Below are positions 17,319 through 27,700 of a stretch of 64,000 nucleotides of DNA, piece by piece. Source of the DNA: CBDCUW01 sp963734865 (GTDB taxonomy: Bacteria > Planctomycetota > Planctomycetia > Pirellulales > Pirellulaceae). A program made the position numbers and the translations under genes. The stretch covers positions 310,001 through 374,000 of the forward strand of contig CAVTIV010000006.1 of NCBI GenBank assembly GCA_963734865.1, given 5' to 3'. Below the pieces are notes generated by a model that made no database searches, was not told the origin of the DNA, and was given only the letters and a program-made list of their open reading frames with translations. Position 1 is the first letter of the stretch. Each line of letters opens with the position of its first letter.

Positions 17319-18710
17319 ATGAGCAATGAATCTCAGTCGCTAAAGTGGAACGAGGGGATCACCAAATACCAATGGTTGGTCTTGCTGATCGCGTCGCTGG
17401 GATGGGTGTTTGACGTTTTCGAGGGACAGATTTTTGTCGCCTCGATGCGGGATGCCATGCCACAATTGCTGGGCGATGCCGAAGACGGGATTGTCCGCTA
17501 TTGGAATAACGTCGCACTCGGTTCCTTTTTGTTGGGCGGCGCGATCGGAGGTATTTTTTTCGGGGTACTCAGCGATCGGATCGGGCGATCAAAGACGATG
17601 ATCATCACGATTCTGTTTTACTCGTTGTTCACCTGTGTGACCGCGGTGGCGCAAGAACCGTGGCAGATGGTTGTCTTGCGATTCTTTGTCGCGATGGGTG
17701 TGGGAGGCGAATGGGCAGTTGCGTCATCGATGGTCGCCGAGGTGATGCCAAAGCGGTCCCGCGCGGTGATGGGATCGATCTTTCATGCCTCCAGCGTGTT
17801 CGGCACTTACCTGGCGACAATTGTTGGATTCTTTGTTTTGGCGGCGAGCCCCTGGGGCGCCGACACGTGGCGACTTGGCTTCCTGATCGGTGTCGTACCG
17901 GCTCTGTTGACCGTCTGGATTCGTTGGAAACTTCATGAGCCCGAGCAATGGATCAAGGCCAAGGAGCGGGCCGCGGAGGACCCCCGCGAACGACAAGGGC
18001 GGATCTCGGAGCTGTTCAATGCGCAGAGTCTCCGCAATACGATTGTCGGCGTGTCACTGGCGAGCATCGGCTTGGCCACGTTCTGGGGTGCCCACATCTA
18101 TGGCAAGAACGCATTGATGGCAAGGAAGCAGACGGAAGTACTGCGGGCAGCGGGATTGACCGAGGAGTCACCACAACCGGAGAAGGCCGCGGCACTCGCG
18201 GAACGGGCGTCCGATATCAAACGCGCCGAAATGTTGAGCATGTTTGTCAACACGACTGGCGGTGGCATCGGACTGTTGATGTTCGGATGGATTTCCAATC
18301 GGCTGGGTCGAAAAGGAGCCTTCATTTTCTATCACCTGGGTGCGTTTGCGATCTCGATCCTTTTTTTCAAGTTCATCATTGGCGGAGGGGCGCCGATTGC
18401 AGTGATTTGGCTGACGTTGCCGTTGTTCGGATTCCTCACATTGGGAATGCACGCCGGTTATGCGGTCTATTTTCCCGAGTTGTATCCCACGCGTCTGCGT
18501 GGAACGGGTGCAGGGTTCTGTTTCAATATGGGCCGGTTGGTCACGTTTCCGATGCTGCTGTTGACCGGTTGGATGCAGCGACCGACGGCCGATGGGGGCT
18601 TGGGGTATTCTTTGCAAGAGGCCGCATCGATGTTGAGCTGGTTGTTCCTGTTGGGCGTCATCGTCGTGCTGTTTGCCAAGGAAACACGCGGGGCGGAGCT
18701 GCCTGAGTAG
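17319..18710 (+). CDS. MFS transporter
   Basis: A 463-residue major facilitator with about twelve membrane helices and a long central cytoplasmic loop (about 205-300, rich in charged residues such as WIKAKERAAEDPRERQGRIS). The signature between helices 2 and 3 reads GVLSDRIGRSKTM, and the mirrored loop in the second half reads GWISNRLGRKGAF. The acidic motif WVFDVFEGQIF in helix 1 and the PELYPTRLRGTGAG segment resemble the sugar/organic-acid:proton symporter group. ATG 17319 is used. The 196 bases upstream (17123-17318) hold no gene. Its stop overlaps the GTG of the following TSUP gene by one base. Confidence 0.9.
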   Translation: MSNESQSLKWNEGITKYQWLVLLIASLGWVFDVFEGQIFVASMRDAMPQLLGDAEDGIVRYWNNVALGSFLLGGAIGGIFFGVLSDRIGRSKTMIITILFYSLFTCVTAVAQEPWQMVVLRFFVAMGVGGEWAVASSMVAEVMPKRSRAVMGSIFHASSVFGTYLATIVGFFVLAASPWGADTWRLGFLIGVVPALLTVWIRWKLHEPEQWIKAKERAAEDPRERQGRISELFNAQSLRNTIVGVSLASIGLATFWGAHIYGKNALMARKQTEVLRAAGLTEESPQPEKAAALAERASDIKRAEMLSMFVNTTGGGIGLLMFGWISNRLGRKGAFIFYHLGAFAISILFFKFIIGGGAPIAVIWLTLPLFGFLTLGMHAGYAVYFPELYPTRLRGTGAGFCFNMGRLVTFPMLLLTGWMQRPTADGGLGYSLQEAASMLSWLFLLGVIVVLFAKETRGAELPE

Positions 18711-19507
18711 TGATCGATTCCAACACATGGATCCCTCTGGTCTCGATCGCAGTGATCGCGTTTACCGCCGGATTTGTGCACAGTGCGATCGGTTTCGGAT
18801 TTGGGATCGTCGCTTTGGCGGCAGTGCCATTTGTGATGGATGTGCGATCGGCACATGTCGTGATTTCGTTATCGAGTGTGCCGATGCTGGTGATGGCCGC
18901 CTGGGCTTACCGCGAAGGCATCGAATGGCCGTCGCTGCGGTTAGCAATGATCGGCGCCGCGTTGTTCCTTCCCCTGGGTCTCGTCGCCTTTGAAGTCGCG
19001 CCACTCGATTGGCTGGCGCGGGGAACGGGATTGGCAATCTTGGCAATGGTACTGCTGAACATTCGGAACCAACGGTTCTCCAGCCACCGGGCGACATCAA
19101 AGAGTTCGTGTTTCGCCGCGGGCGCCGTCAGTGGATTCTTGGCCGGCGCCGTCAGCATCGCCGGGCCACCTGTCGCCGCCTTCGCACTCAAGCAGGACTG
19201 GTCCCAGGAACGATTCAAAGCATTTGTCACCCAGTGCTTGCTGGTGATCGCGACGTATAAAGCGGTGTTGTTGGCATTTCGAGGATACGTCACTCCGGAA
19301 TCCGCAACTCATTCGTTGATCGCCGCACCCTTCGCAATCGCAGGCGTGCAGCTTGGGGTCCTCGCCAGTCGCCGAATCCCAGCGGCGCGATTCAAGCGAA
19401 TCGTGGCAATCGCACTGATCCTGATTTCCTGTCACATGATAGCGGTCGGGTCCCCGAGTGCCGAGGCTCCGGAGGACGCCGCGGCGACAACGTCGCAAGA
19501 TGACTGA
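18710..19507 (+). CDS. TSUP family (TauE/SafE) membrane transporter
   Basis: A 265-residue protein with about eight hydrophobic helices: VSIAVIAFTAGFVHSAIGFG at the start, and the mirrored motif GAVSGFLAGAVSIAGPPVAA in the middle, which is the typical TSUP duplication. The family exports or imports sulfite, sulfonates or other organic anions. GTG 18710 overlaps the MFS stop (TAGTG), so the two are co-translated. The last residues (EAPEDAAATTSQDD) are a charged tail. Its company with a TauD-like dioxygenase could hint at an organosulfur substrate, but the ROK and aldo/keto genes point to sugars, so the substrate stays open. Confidence 0.85.
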   Translation: MIDSNTWIPLVSIAVIAFTAGFVHSAIGFGFGIVALAAVPFVMDVRSAHVVISLSSVPMLVMAAWAYREGIEWPSLRLAMIGAALFLPLGLVAFEVAPLDWLARGTGLAILAMVLLNIRNQRFSSHRATSKSSCFAAGAVSGFLAGAVSIAGPPVAAFALKQDWSQERFKAFVTQCLLVIATYKAVLLAFRGYVTPESATHSLIAAPFAIAGVQLGVLASRRIPAARFKRIVAIALILISCHMIAVGSPSAEAPEDAAATTSQDD

Positions 19508-19524
19508 AAGGCGTCGAAATCCGA

Positions 19525-22161
19525 TCAGGCGCCGAACGGATTGCGATTGAATTTCTGGAATGGCAATCGCACATAGCCGACCGGGAACTGGTCGACGCGG
19601 ATGGCGGCGGGTGCTTCGTAGCCGACCTGGCCGCCAGCGGTTACCACGTCGTCTTGGTCCACACCATCCCCGCTGACCCCGAACCCACCGACCAATTGGT
19701 TGGCGTCAAGATCCAGGTACACAGGTGTGCTTCCCGGGAAGAAAACGATGCCGTTTTGATTCGCCAGCGGCTGAACCGTGCCGTCGCCATTGATGATCAC
19801 GTCGGCATCACCCGGATCACGGAAGTTACGACTCGGATTGAACGCGTCGAACGCGAGCACGCTGGACGTGCCCAGCGAACCATAAACCGAAGCGGCCAAC
19901 GGTGCATCGTTGACAAGATTCTCACCCGTCAGCGGATTGATTCCGGCGGCGCGTAAGATACTTTGCGGCGCGACTTGCGTGCACAATCCGGGCTTCTGGT
20001 CGCACAAATCAAGACTCGGATCGTTGACCAGTCCGCTGGCAAGGGCGGCGGACGGTTGGGAACCACTTGGATAGCGTGGTTCGACCAAGAAGCGTGTGGT
20101 CCGATTCGTGACGGCTGTTCCCAGCGGAAGCGTGTCACCATAGACGTTCAGCGAAGTCGATACGGCGCCAAAGACACCATCGCCATTGAAGTCGACGCGA
20201 TCGGCCGGCTGAAGATCGACTGGGTCGGCGTAATAAGCCGTGTTTCTTGATTTGGCGACGGAGACGTCGATCGAGAAGACCGTGGCATCGGGCATGCGGT
20301 AGAGGCCCAACAGTTCGCCGTTGGTGTCGGCAACCGACAACACCATGCTCGTTCTGGCACCAGGCTTGAAACCGCCGTCGATGTCCAGCCGGATGGCGGC
20401 CCGCGTGCGTTGCGCCTCGATCACGCCCTGGGCGATCATTTGATCGACCGCATCGGCGGTCAGACCGGAGACCTGCGAGTCATGGGGCGCCACCAACCAA
20501 CCCTCGGGAACCGGCTGGCCAGCTTGAAGCAGATCCCCCGCGTTATTGATCGGGACCAGGTCGCCCGAAACAAAACCGACGCCGCCGAAGTTCTGCTGCC
20601 CAACCTGAATCAATCGGTCGACTCCCGGCTGCCGAAATGATTGGTCCGGATTGGGGCCGTAGATTTCCAGTGTGATGCCGACCAAATCGATCCGGCCGGT
20701 CGGCAAGAAGAAGTTAGGCAGTGGCGGAAGCTGTGAATTGAATCCCGACAAATCGCGAACAAACGAGGGGGACGGATTGACGAGTCCAGCGCCGGCGGCG
20801 GCGATGAATGCAGAGAATTCTGCCTCGAGTACTTTGCTGGAGTTGGTACGCGCCTTTTCCGACTGTCCCACGCCAAACTGGAAGTCCTGCTCGAACGTGG
20901 CGTATCCGTCTTCGCCTGGGAAAAAGACACCGATCCCGCCAACCAGATTGAACTGGTCCGAGAGCGCCGGGCCTGTTGGCGTCGCAAGGAATTTGAACAG
21001 CGGGATACCGCCCGGCAACGTCGCGACACCGCGCGACTGCGAATCAAAGAACGTTTCGGTTTGAATTCCGTACGATTCGGGCCATGTTTGGAAAAAGGTC
21101 TCCGAATTGCTCGGCACGAATGTCGGATTCGCGTTGAAGCGAGTCCGCAGATAGAAGTCGTCTTCATTCCCCTTGATTTGGTCGGGGCCCGCATTTCGCT
21201 GGCTATCGCGACTTTGGTGCTCAATCGCGAACAGGTCAACCTGAGGTGTGAAATTGACTTCCGGTGGAAATTTTCCGCCCACACCGATCGGGGCGACAAA
21301 TCCGGGACCCACATATTCTTCACTCAATGCGACAGGTGATGACTCGACGACGCGTTGCACCATTGTCGACTGGCTCAGCGAGCGAATCGTGCGACTGGTA
21401 ATCGGAGCCGCATTGCTGCTGAAAAATGCCGCGGTTCTGGCCTTCGCGACCGCACCATCAATCGCAAACGCGAGCGCCTGCTCATTCCCGGCACCTGTCA
21501 GCGATGCACTGACACCATCCTCAACACGCACGCCCAGGATCGTTCCGTTGCGATCAACCACGGCAATGATCGCATCGTTGCTGCGAGTCGCTGCCGAAGC
21601 TCGATCAAGCAACGTGTTGACATCATTGGTCGTCAGTTGGCTGTCAGCCTTGTTGACGACATACGCGTCGTTGAAGACCGAGGCGTATTGAAAATTGGGA
21701 TCGTTCGGGTTCAGTGTCTTGAAGTCTGTCAGAACGTTGACGTTCAGGTCTTCGTTATTACTGTCGTCGACGTCGGCAGGTTTGGGAAACAGACTGTAAT
21801 CAAGCGGCGGAGGAAGCGGCGTATTGGCAGGAATGATCTCCGCCTCGATCCGCAGATCGTTGATCACCATCAACGCATCTCGGGCGGTGACCCGACCATT
21901 GTTATCGACATCGACCATTTTCGGCAGGACCTGCGTCGACGCCACCGCTTCGCCTTCGGCAAGATTTTCACGCCGGATGTAATTGACGATGGCGAGCGCA
22001 TCGATCGAGGAGACTCGACCGTCGCCGTTGACATCGGAGGGATTCTCGGTGTTATGCAACATGACATCCCCAGCCAACAACTGCCGCTGCTCGAGTTGCT
22101 CGGCACGGAGGCTTCGTCGCTTGATCGTTCGACGTCGATTGGGTTGCCGGCGAATACTCAT
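19525..22161 (-). CDS. Dockerin/GlcG-domain surface protein
   Basis: An 878-residue exported or surface protein. The N-terminus, RRSLRAEQLEQRQLLAGDV, carries the LEPRxLL-like motif seen at the start of many planctomycete surface proteins. Two dockerin/EF-hand-like calcium loops follow: DVNGDGRVSSIDALAIVNYI and DVDNNGRVTARDALMVINDL (about 42-100). Two regions resemble the GlcG/HbpS fold: about 165-270 (LTTNDVNTLLDRASAATR, IIAVVDRNGTILGV) and about 555-655 (DAVDQMIAQGVIEAQRTRAA, VADTNGELLGLYRMPDAT). GlcG/HbpS proteins bind heme, and this gene sits at the edge of a cytochrome island. ATG 22161 is used. The frame is intact over 2.6 kb. Confidence 0.8.
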   Translation of the reverse strand: MSIRRQPNRRRTIKRRSLRAEQLEQRQLLAGDVMLHNTENPSDVNGDGRVSSIDALAIVNYIRRENLAEGEAVASTQVLPKMVDVDNNGRVTARDALMVINDLRIEAEIIPANTPLPPPLDYSLFPKPADVDDSNNEDLNVNVLTDFKTLNPNDPNFQYASVFNDAYVVNKADSQLTTNDVNTLLDRASAATRSNDAIIAVVDRNGTILGVRVEDGVSASLTGAGNEQALAFAIDGAVAKARTAAFFSSNAAPITSRTIRSLSQSTMVQRVVESSPVALSEEYVGPGFVAPIGVGGKFPPEVNFTPQVDLFAIEHQSRDSQRNAGPDQIKGNEDDFYLRTRFNANPTFVPSNSETFFQTWPESYGIQTETFFDSQSRGVATLPGGIPLFKFLATPTGPALSDQFNLVGGIGVFFPGEDGYATFEQDFQFGVGQSEKARTNSSKVLEAEFSAFIAAAGAGLVNPSPSFVRDLSGFNSQLPPLPNFFLPTGRIDLVGITLEIYGPNPDQSFRQPGVDRLIQVGQQNFGGVGFVSGDLVPINNAGDLLQAGQPVPEGWLVAPHDSQVSGLTADAVDQMIAQGVIEAQRTRAAIRLDIDGGFKPGARTSMVLSVADTNGELLGLYRMPDATVFSIDVSVAKSRNTAYYADPVDLQPADRVDFNGDGVFGAVSTSLNVYGDTLPLGTAVTNRTTRFLVEPRYPSGSQPSAALASGLVNDPSLDLCDQKPGLCTQVAPQSILRAAGINPLTGENLVNDAPLAASVYGSLGTSSVLAFDAFNPSRNFRDPGDADVIINGDGTVQPLANQNGIVFFPGSTPVYLDLDANQLVGGFGVSGDGVDQDDVVTAGGQVGYEAPAAIRVDQFPVGYVRLPFQKFNRNPFGA

Positions 22162-22573
22162 CAATGGTTTCTCGTGGTGACGTTTTTTGCTTGGCGGCTG
22201 CCACAGCGCCTGATATCAAGTCTCGGCAGTTTGTTCCGCCTGGCACGATTTCGATCCGCAGGGTCTACCTATGCTACTTCAATTACCCCGTTTGACGAGC
22301 GAGTTGCCAGAAAGTGGCTGAACCTCACGATTAATCGGAATAATTGGCACGTTCGGAACGAGTGTTCAGGGTTCCCTAACCGATACAAGCTGAAGCCGCT
22401 CCAAAGGAGGAAAGTCCCCCGAACAGCGTCATTTGTCTGAAACCAAGATCACACCACTCTTGAATTTCGCACCGTTTGCAAACGCCACGAGCGTCGAATT
22501 GCACGCATCGGACGAAATTTCAGCGGAAAACGAGCGTGGAAAGACAATCGTGCGACAAGCCCCTTTACCGCCC
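22162..22573. other. Divergent intergenic region
   Basis: A 412-base gap between the dockerin protein (minus) and the barrel protein (plus). It includes a purine-rich aaaggagg at 22402-22409 that looks like a ribosome-binding site but has no start codon at a proper distance; a TTG at 22433 lies 24 bases on. No clear promoter or hairpin was recognised. Confidence 0.4.
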
Positions 22574-24610
22574 ATGCGATTCACTTCGCCAGCCATCGCC
22601 GCAATCACCGTCGCCCTGTGCCTCAGCGATCTGAGTGCATACGGGCAGACATCCACCTTGGGTGATCTGTTGCAATTGGGTCCTGATGTGAACATCGCGC
22701 GACAGATTCTTGACACACCGATCGACAACCGCGTGATCCAGGCGAGCGATCGATCTTCCACCGATCCGCCGGGCAGCGAGCGAACCTTTGCCGAAATGCT
22801 GGTCGACATCCGGCCGGCCGACGAGGACCTGCCCAGTGACATTCGCCCCAAGGTATTGCGCGGCGCAGGCGAACCGGCCGAGAGATTGCCGATCATCGCC
22901 GACGGCGAGGACCATACTCATCCGTTGATTGCGGCGCCCCGCGGCGCTCCCTATGGATTCACGGGCCCCAGTGGAATCAAGCCGACCGAGTTTCAAACGA
23001 GCAATCACTTCATCCCCGTTGAAGATCGATGGCGTTTGGGTTTGCCGGATTCGGATCGTTACGGAAAGGGTCATCCGATCATGGATGACTACCCCGGCAT
23101 CAAAGGCGCCTGGTGGGACCCTTACAATCAAAACGTACTCAAGGGCGATTACCCGATCATCGGACAGCACACATTTCTAAAACTCACCGGTCTCAACTTT
23201 ACCCTGTTCGAGGCGCGGCAGCTTCCGACACCGACAACGCCGTTTGAGGCGACTCGAAATCCGGGAGCCACGGCCTTTTTCGGCGACCCCGACCAGTTCC
23301 TGTTCGTCAATCAATCGGCGCTCGTTGTTGATCTGTTTCACGGCAACACATTTTTCAAGCCGGCCGATTGGCGACTCAAATTCGATCTGATCTACAACGT
23401 CAACAAGTTGGTTGCCGACGAACTGGGCGTGGTCAACCCCGACGTCCGCGCCGGCACCAGTCGTCTGCGCGATCAATTCGCATTGCAGGAATGGTTTGCC
23501 GAAGTGAAACTCGCGGACACGAGCCCCTACTACGATTTTGCATCGCTGCGAGCGGGCAGTCAGTTCTTTGTCAGCGATTTTCGTGGCTTCATTTTCAATG
23601 ACATGAACCGAGGCGTACGGCTGTTCGGCACGCGGAACAGCAACCGTGATCAATTCAATGTCGTCTGGTTTGATCAAACGGAAAAAGATACCAACAGCTT
23701 TTTGAATCGATTCGAGCGGGACCGAAATCAAAACACTTGGATCGCGAATTACTATCGCCAGGACTTCCTGTATTCGGGGAACAATGCCACGGTCTCCTTT
23801 CACGCTAACCACGACAAACCGACGATGGAGTTTGATCGGAATAATTTTCTGGCCCGCCCCGATCCGGTGGGCGTCTACTCGCCGCATGACGTCCGCTCCT
23901 ATTACTTTGGCGGCGCCACCAACGGACACATGGAACGGGTCAACGCCAGCAGCGCTTTTTATTACGTTTTTGGCCGCGACGACCTGAATCCCATTGCCGG
24001 TCGGGAAGTCAACATCAGCGCCTTCATGGGCGCGTTGGAGTTGTCCTACGATCGCGATTGGGTGCGATTCCGATCATCCTACTTCTATAGCTCCGGTGAC
24101 AAAGATCCGAACGACGATAAAGCACAGGGTTTTGATGCCATCTTTACCAACCCCAATTTCGCCGGCCAAGAGTTCAGCTATTGGGGACGCCAGGCGATTC
24201 GGCTGTTCGGTGTGGAATTGACCAACCGTCAATCGCTGCTACCGAGTCTTCGGAGCTCGAAGTTCCAAGGGCAAACTAACTTCGTCAATCCCGGATTGCA
24301 TTTATTCAATATCGGCCTCGATGCGGACATCACGCCGCGCCTGAAGAGCATCAACAATTGCAACTTTCTGTGGTTTGACAGGACCGAGGTGCTAGAAACC
24401 TATCTGTTTGTCGGCGATGTGAACAAATACATTGGCGCTGATCTCAGCACCGGTTTGGAGTATCGGCCATTGTTGAACAACAACATCTTGATTCAAGGTG
24501 GGTTTGCAGGCCTATTTGCCGGCAAAGGATTCTCGGACCTCTATCAAACCGTCGGTGGTAAGACTCGCAATCCCGTTGCGGGCTTCCTGGACGTGGTTCT
24601 GGAATACTGA
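22574..24610 (+). CDS. Putative outer-membrane beta-barrel protein (porin-like)
   Basis: A 678-residue protein from ATG 22574, which gives a good signal peptide (MRFTSPAIAAITVALCLSD, cleavage after AYGQ); a TTG at 22433 would add 47 unlikely residues. From about residue 190 on it is rich in alternating aromatic/polar strands (FLKLTGLNFTLFEARQ, LRAGSQFFVSDFRGFIFNDM, VRFRSSYFYSSGDKDPNDD) and it ends VVLEY with a C-terminal aromatic, as outer-membrane barrels do. I do not recognise a named family. Its position 93 bases before a decaheme cytochrome with a signal peptide suggests a porin-cytochrome pair like those that carry electrons across the outer membrane, but sequence alone cannot show that. 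Confidence 0.65.
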   Translation: MRFTSPAIAAITVALCLSDLSAYGQTSTLGDLLQLGPDVNIARQILDTPIDNRVIQASDRSSTDPPGSERTFAEMLVDIRPADEDLPSDIRPKVLRGAGEPAERLPIIADGEDHTHPLIAAPRGAPYGFTGPSGIKPTEFQTSNHFIPVEDRWRLGLPDSDRYGKGHPIMDDYPGIKGAWWDPYNQNVLKGDYPIIGQHTFLKLTGLNFTLFEARQLPTPTTPFEATRNPGATAFFGDPDQFLFVNQSALVVDLFHGNTFFKPADWRLKFDLIYNVNKLVADELGVVNPDVRAGTSRLRDQFALQEWFAEVKLADTSPYYDFASLRAGSQFFVSDFRGFIFNDMNRGVRLFGTRNSNRDQFNVVWFDQTEKDTNSFLNRFERDRNQNTWIANYYRQDFLYSGNNATVSFHANHDKPTMEFDRNNFLARPDPVGVYSPHDVRSYYFGGATNGHMERVNASSAFYYVFGRDDLNPIAGREVNISAFMGALELSYDRDWVRFRSSYFYSSGDKDPNDDKAQGFDAIFTNPNFAGQEFSYWGRQAIRLFGVELTNRQSLLPSLRSSKFQGQTNFVNPGLHLFNIGLDADITPRLKSINNCNFLWFDRTEVLETYLFVGDVNKYIGADLSTGLEYRPLLNNNILIQGGFAGLFAGKGFSDLYQTVGGKTRNPVAGFLDVVLEY

Positions 24611-24703
24611 ACGCACCGCAGGCTGACAGGCCTGGATGTGAGATCGAGGCAGGATTAAAAGCAGATGTTACGACTGGCAAGCAAGACGCTTGACGCCACG
24701 CAA

Positions 24704-27700
24704 ATGAACGGAATCATGAAACGCACTCTGGCTCTCGTTATTCTGTTCGCCTGTGTTTCGCGGGCAGATGCGCAGATCTCCACGGCAGCGGATCGCCAAT
24801 CTGCGAGACCTGTTGCAATCGGCCCAGCACGACGCATCGGGCCAGGTAGTTCAGGCCTCCGCAGCCGAGTTGGCCGCAGCCGAGTTGGCCGAAGCCGAAA
24901 AGGCAACCGAATCATCACAACCCGCAGCGATCTCGATGAGCCTGTCGGACCAGCTGGTGCCCGCCCCGCAACCATCGGCGCGAATTGCCGGGCCACAAAC
25001 ACTACCGCCGGGCGTCGAGATTCCCCAACAGAAGATCCCACTGCCCCGCAGCTATCACGGGCGGGCTGTGGCGCCCGGGCCGGTGGGGGCAAAGGAGCCC
25101 GGGATCGGTCGCCGCGGTGAGGATCCCTGGGATCTGGCAAGACGGCTGGGCATTGCCGATAACGCTTCGTATCCGATTCCCACCAACCTGCGTCATGATG
25201 ATCTGATGCGGCAGACATCCGACCAGGCGATGGCCAAGAGTGAAGGCTGTATCCACTGTCACACCGATGTCGGTCATATGCATCCGGTCAATTCGGTACA
25301 GATCGGCTGCACCGATTGTCACGGCGGCAACGCCAACTGCTTTGACATCAAAAGTGCCCACGTCTGGCCGCGATTCGCCCCGGCATGGAAAGACAGTGCC
25401 AATCCGGTTCGCAGTTACACGATCTTGAATCACGAATCACCTGAATTCATTCGCTTCATGAATCCGGGTGATCTGCGCGTCGCACACATTGCCTGCGGTC
25501 AATGTCATGCCAACGAAGTCTTGCAACTGCGTAAGAGCATGATGACCAATGGCTGCATGTTGTGGGGTGCTGCACTGTACAACAACGGCGGTAGCGACGA
25601 AAAGTATTCGCGGTATGGCGAGTCCTACAGCATGAACGGCGCGCCGCAGATTTTGCAGACCGTCCCGCTGCCGACTCCCGAACAGACTCGTGAGAAGGGC
25701 ATCGTGCCGTTTCTGCAACCGCTTCTGCCCTACCAAATCACGCAACCCGGAAACGTGTTGCGGATCTTTGAACGCGGTGGCCGATTTCGTGCCGAAGTCG
25801 GGATTCCGGAGGTTCTGGAAGAGCCCGGGCGGCCTCGTGAACGGCTGAGTAATCGCGGTCTGGGCACCGAAAATCGAACCGATCCTGTTTTTATCGGGCT
25901 GGCCAAGACTCGACTTCTGGACCCGACCCTGAACTTTCTGGGGACCAATGACCACCCCGGCGACTATCGCAGCAGCGGCTGCAGTTCCTGTCATGTGCTG
26001 TACGCCAATGATCGCAGCGTCGTGGCCAGCGGCTTCCTTGCCAAATACGGCAACGACGGCACGGCCGCGGCCGAGCGTGACGAATGGGTGAAGTATGTCG
26101 ACCCGATGATTCGCAAGGATCAACCTGGCCACCCGATCCAGCACAAGTTCGAATTGCGGATGCCGACAAGTCAATGCATGGTTTGTCACGTCCATCCCGG
26201 TACCAATGTGATCAACAGCTATCTCGGTTACATGTGGTGGGACAACGAAACCGACGGCGAACTGATGTATCCCGAAGAGCAAAAGCATCTGACGGCGGAA
26301 GACTACATCCGTGCAACGGAATCCAATCCCAACGAAGCCGCCGCGCGTGGCCATTGGAGCGATCCAGAATTCTTGGCCAACGTCAGCGACCTCAACCCGC
26401 ATCTCCGCCATACCCAGTTCGCCGATTTTCACGGCCACGGCTGGGTGTTCCGTGCCGTCTTCAAGAAGAATCGCCATGGAACTTTGCTGGACTGGAAAAA
26501 CGATCCGATCGAGGAAGTCAGCAGCGAGCAGTTGCAAGCCGCCGTCGCACCACCGACCGAGCAAGAGCAGGATACCGGAAAATGCCGCCCTGACGTTCCT
26601 GTCCATCTGATGGATATCCATATGGAGAAGGGCATGCACTGCACCGACTGCCACTTCTATCAAGACAGTCACGGCAATACAAATCTGTACAACGAGGTAC
26701 GAGCAGCCATTGAGATCCAGTGCATCGACTGTCACGGAACCAGCGCCCAGTCGCTGATCGAAAAGGTCGACGAGCAGCTCGCGGCCGGTCAACCCGCGCG
26801 ACTTCCAACCAGCGGCCCGGCAGCGCCCGGCGGTGGAACGAATCTGCTGTCGCTGCGAACTACCTTTGACACACCACGATTCGAGATTCTCCGCGAACCT
26901 GGCCAGCAACCAAAACTGATTCAGCGGAGCACCGTCGAGCCGGACAAGTATTGGGAGGTTAGCCAAACCGCTTACACGATTCGACCCGGTAATCCGGAAT
27001 ACAATCCACGTTCCCACGCTGCCAAAACCGTTCGCATGGGCAGTGACGGTCAAGTGACCTGGGGCGGAAACAGCAAGGAAGATCTACTCGCTTGTGCCCA
27101 CCGCAATGAAAACATGTCGTGTATCACTTGCCACAGCTCGTGGAATCCAAGTTGCTTTGGATGCCACTTGACTCAAAAGGCGAACATCAAGGCGCCGGAA
27201 CTTCATAACAACGGTGACGTCACGCGGAACCGAACCAGCTACAACTTTCAAACGCTTCGCGATGATGTGTTCATGCTGGCGCGGGACGGAAACGTGACCG
27301 GCAATCGCATCGGTCCGGCAAGAAGCAGTTGTGCCATTCATGTCAGCAGCTTGGATGCAAACCGACAATCGATCTATGTCCAGCAGCAAACAATCAGCGG
27401 CGATGGATTGAGCGGAATCGCATTTAGCACGAATGTCCCCCACACCGTCCGAGGCGGAGCAGGATGGGAAAACGAGGCCGATCCGAATCACGCCGGCGTC
27501 TATGAAACCAAAAGCTGCACCGATTGCCACCTCTCTGGGAAGGACGACAACAACGCAATCATGGCCCAGCTATTGATGCAGGGTACCGGATTCACAAATT
27601 TCATCGGCAAGTATTGTTACGTCGCGGCTGGGGAACATGGATTCGAGGCGGTCGTGGTGACCGAAAATACTGAGCCGCAAGCGGTCATCGGAAGCTCCCT

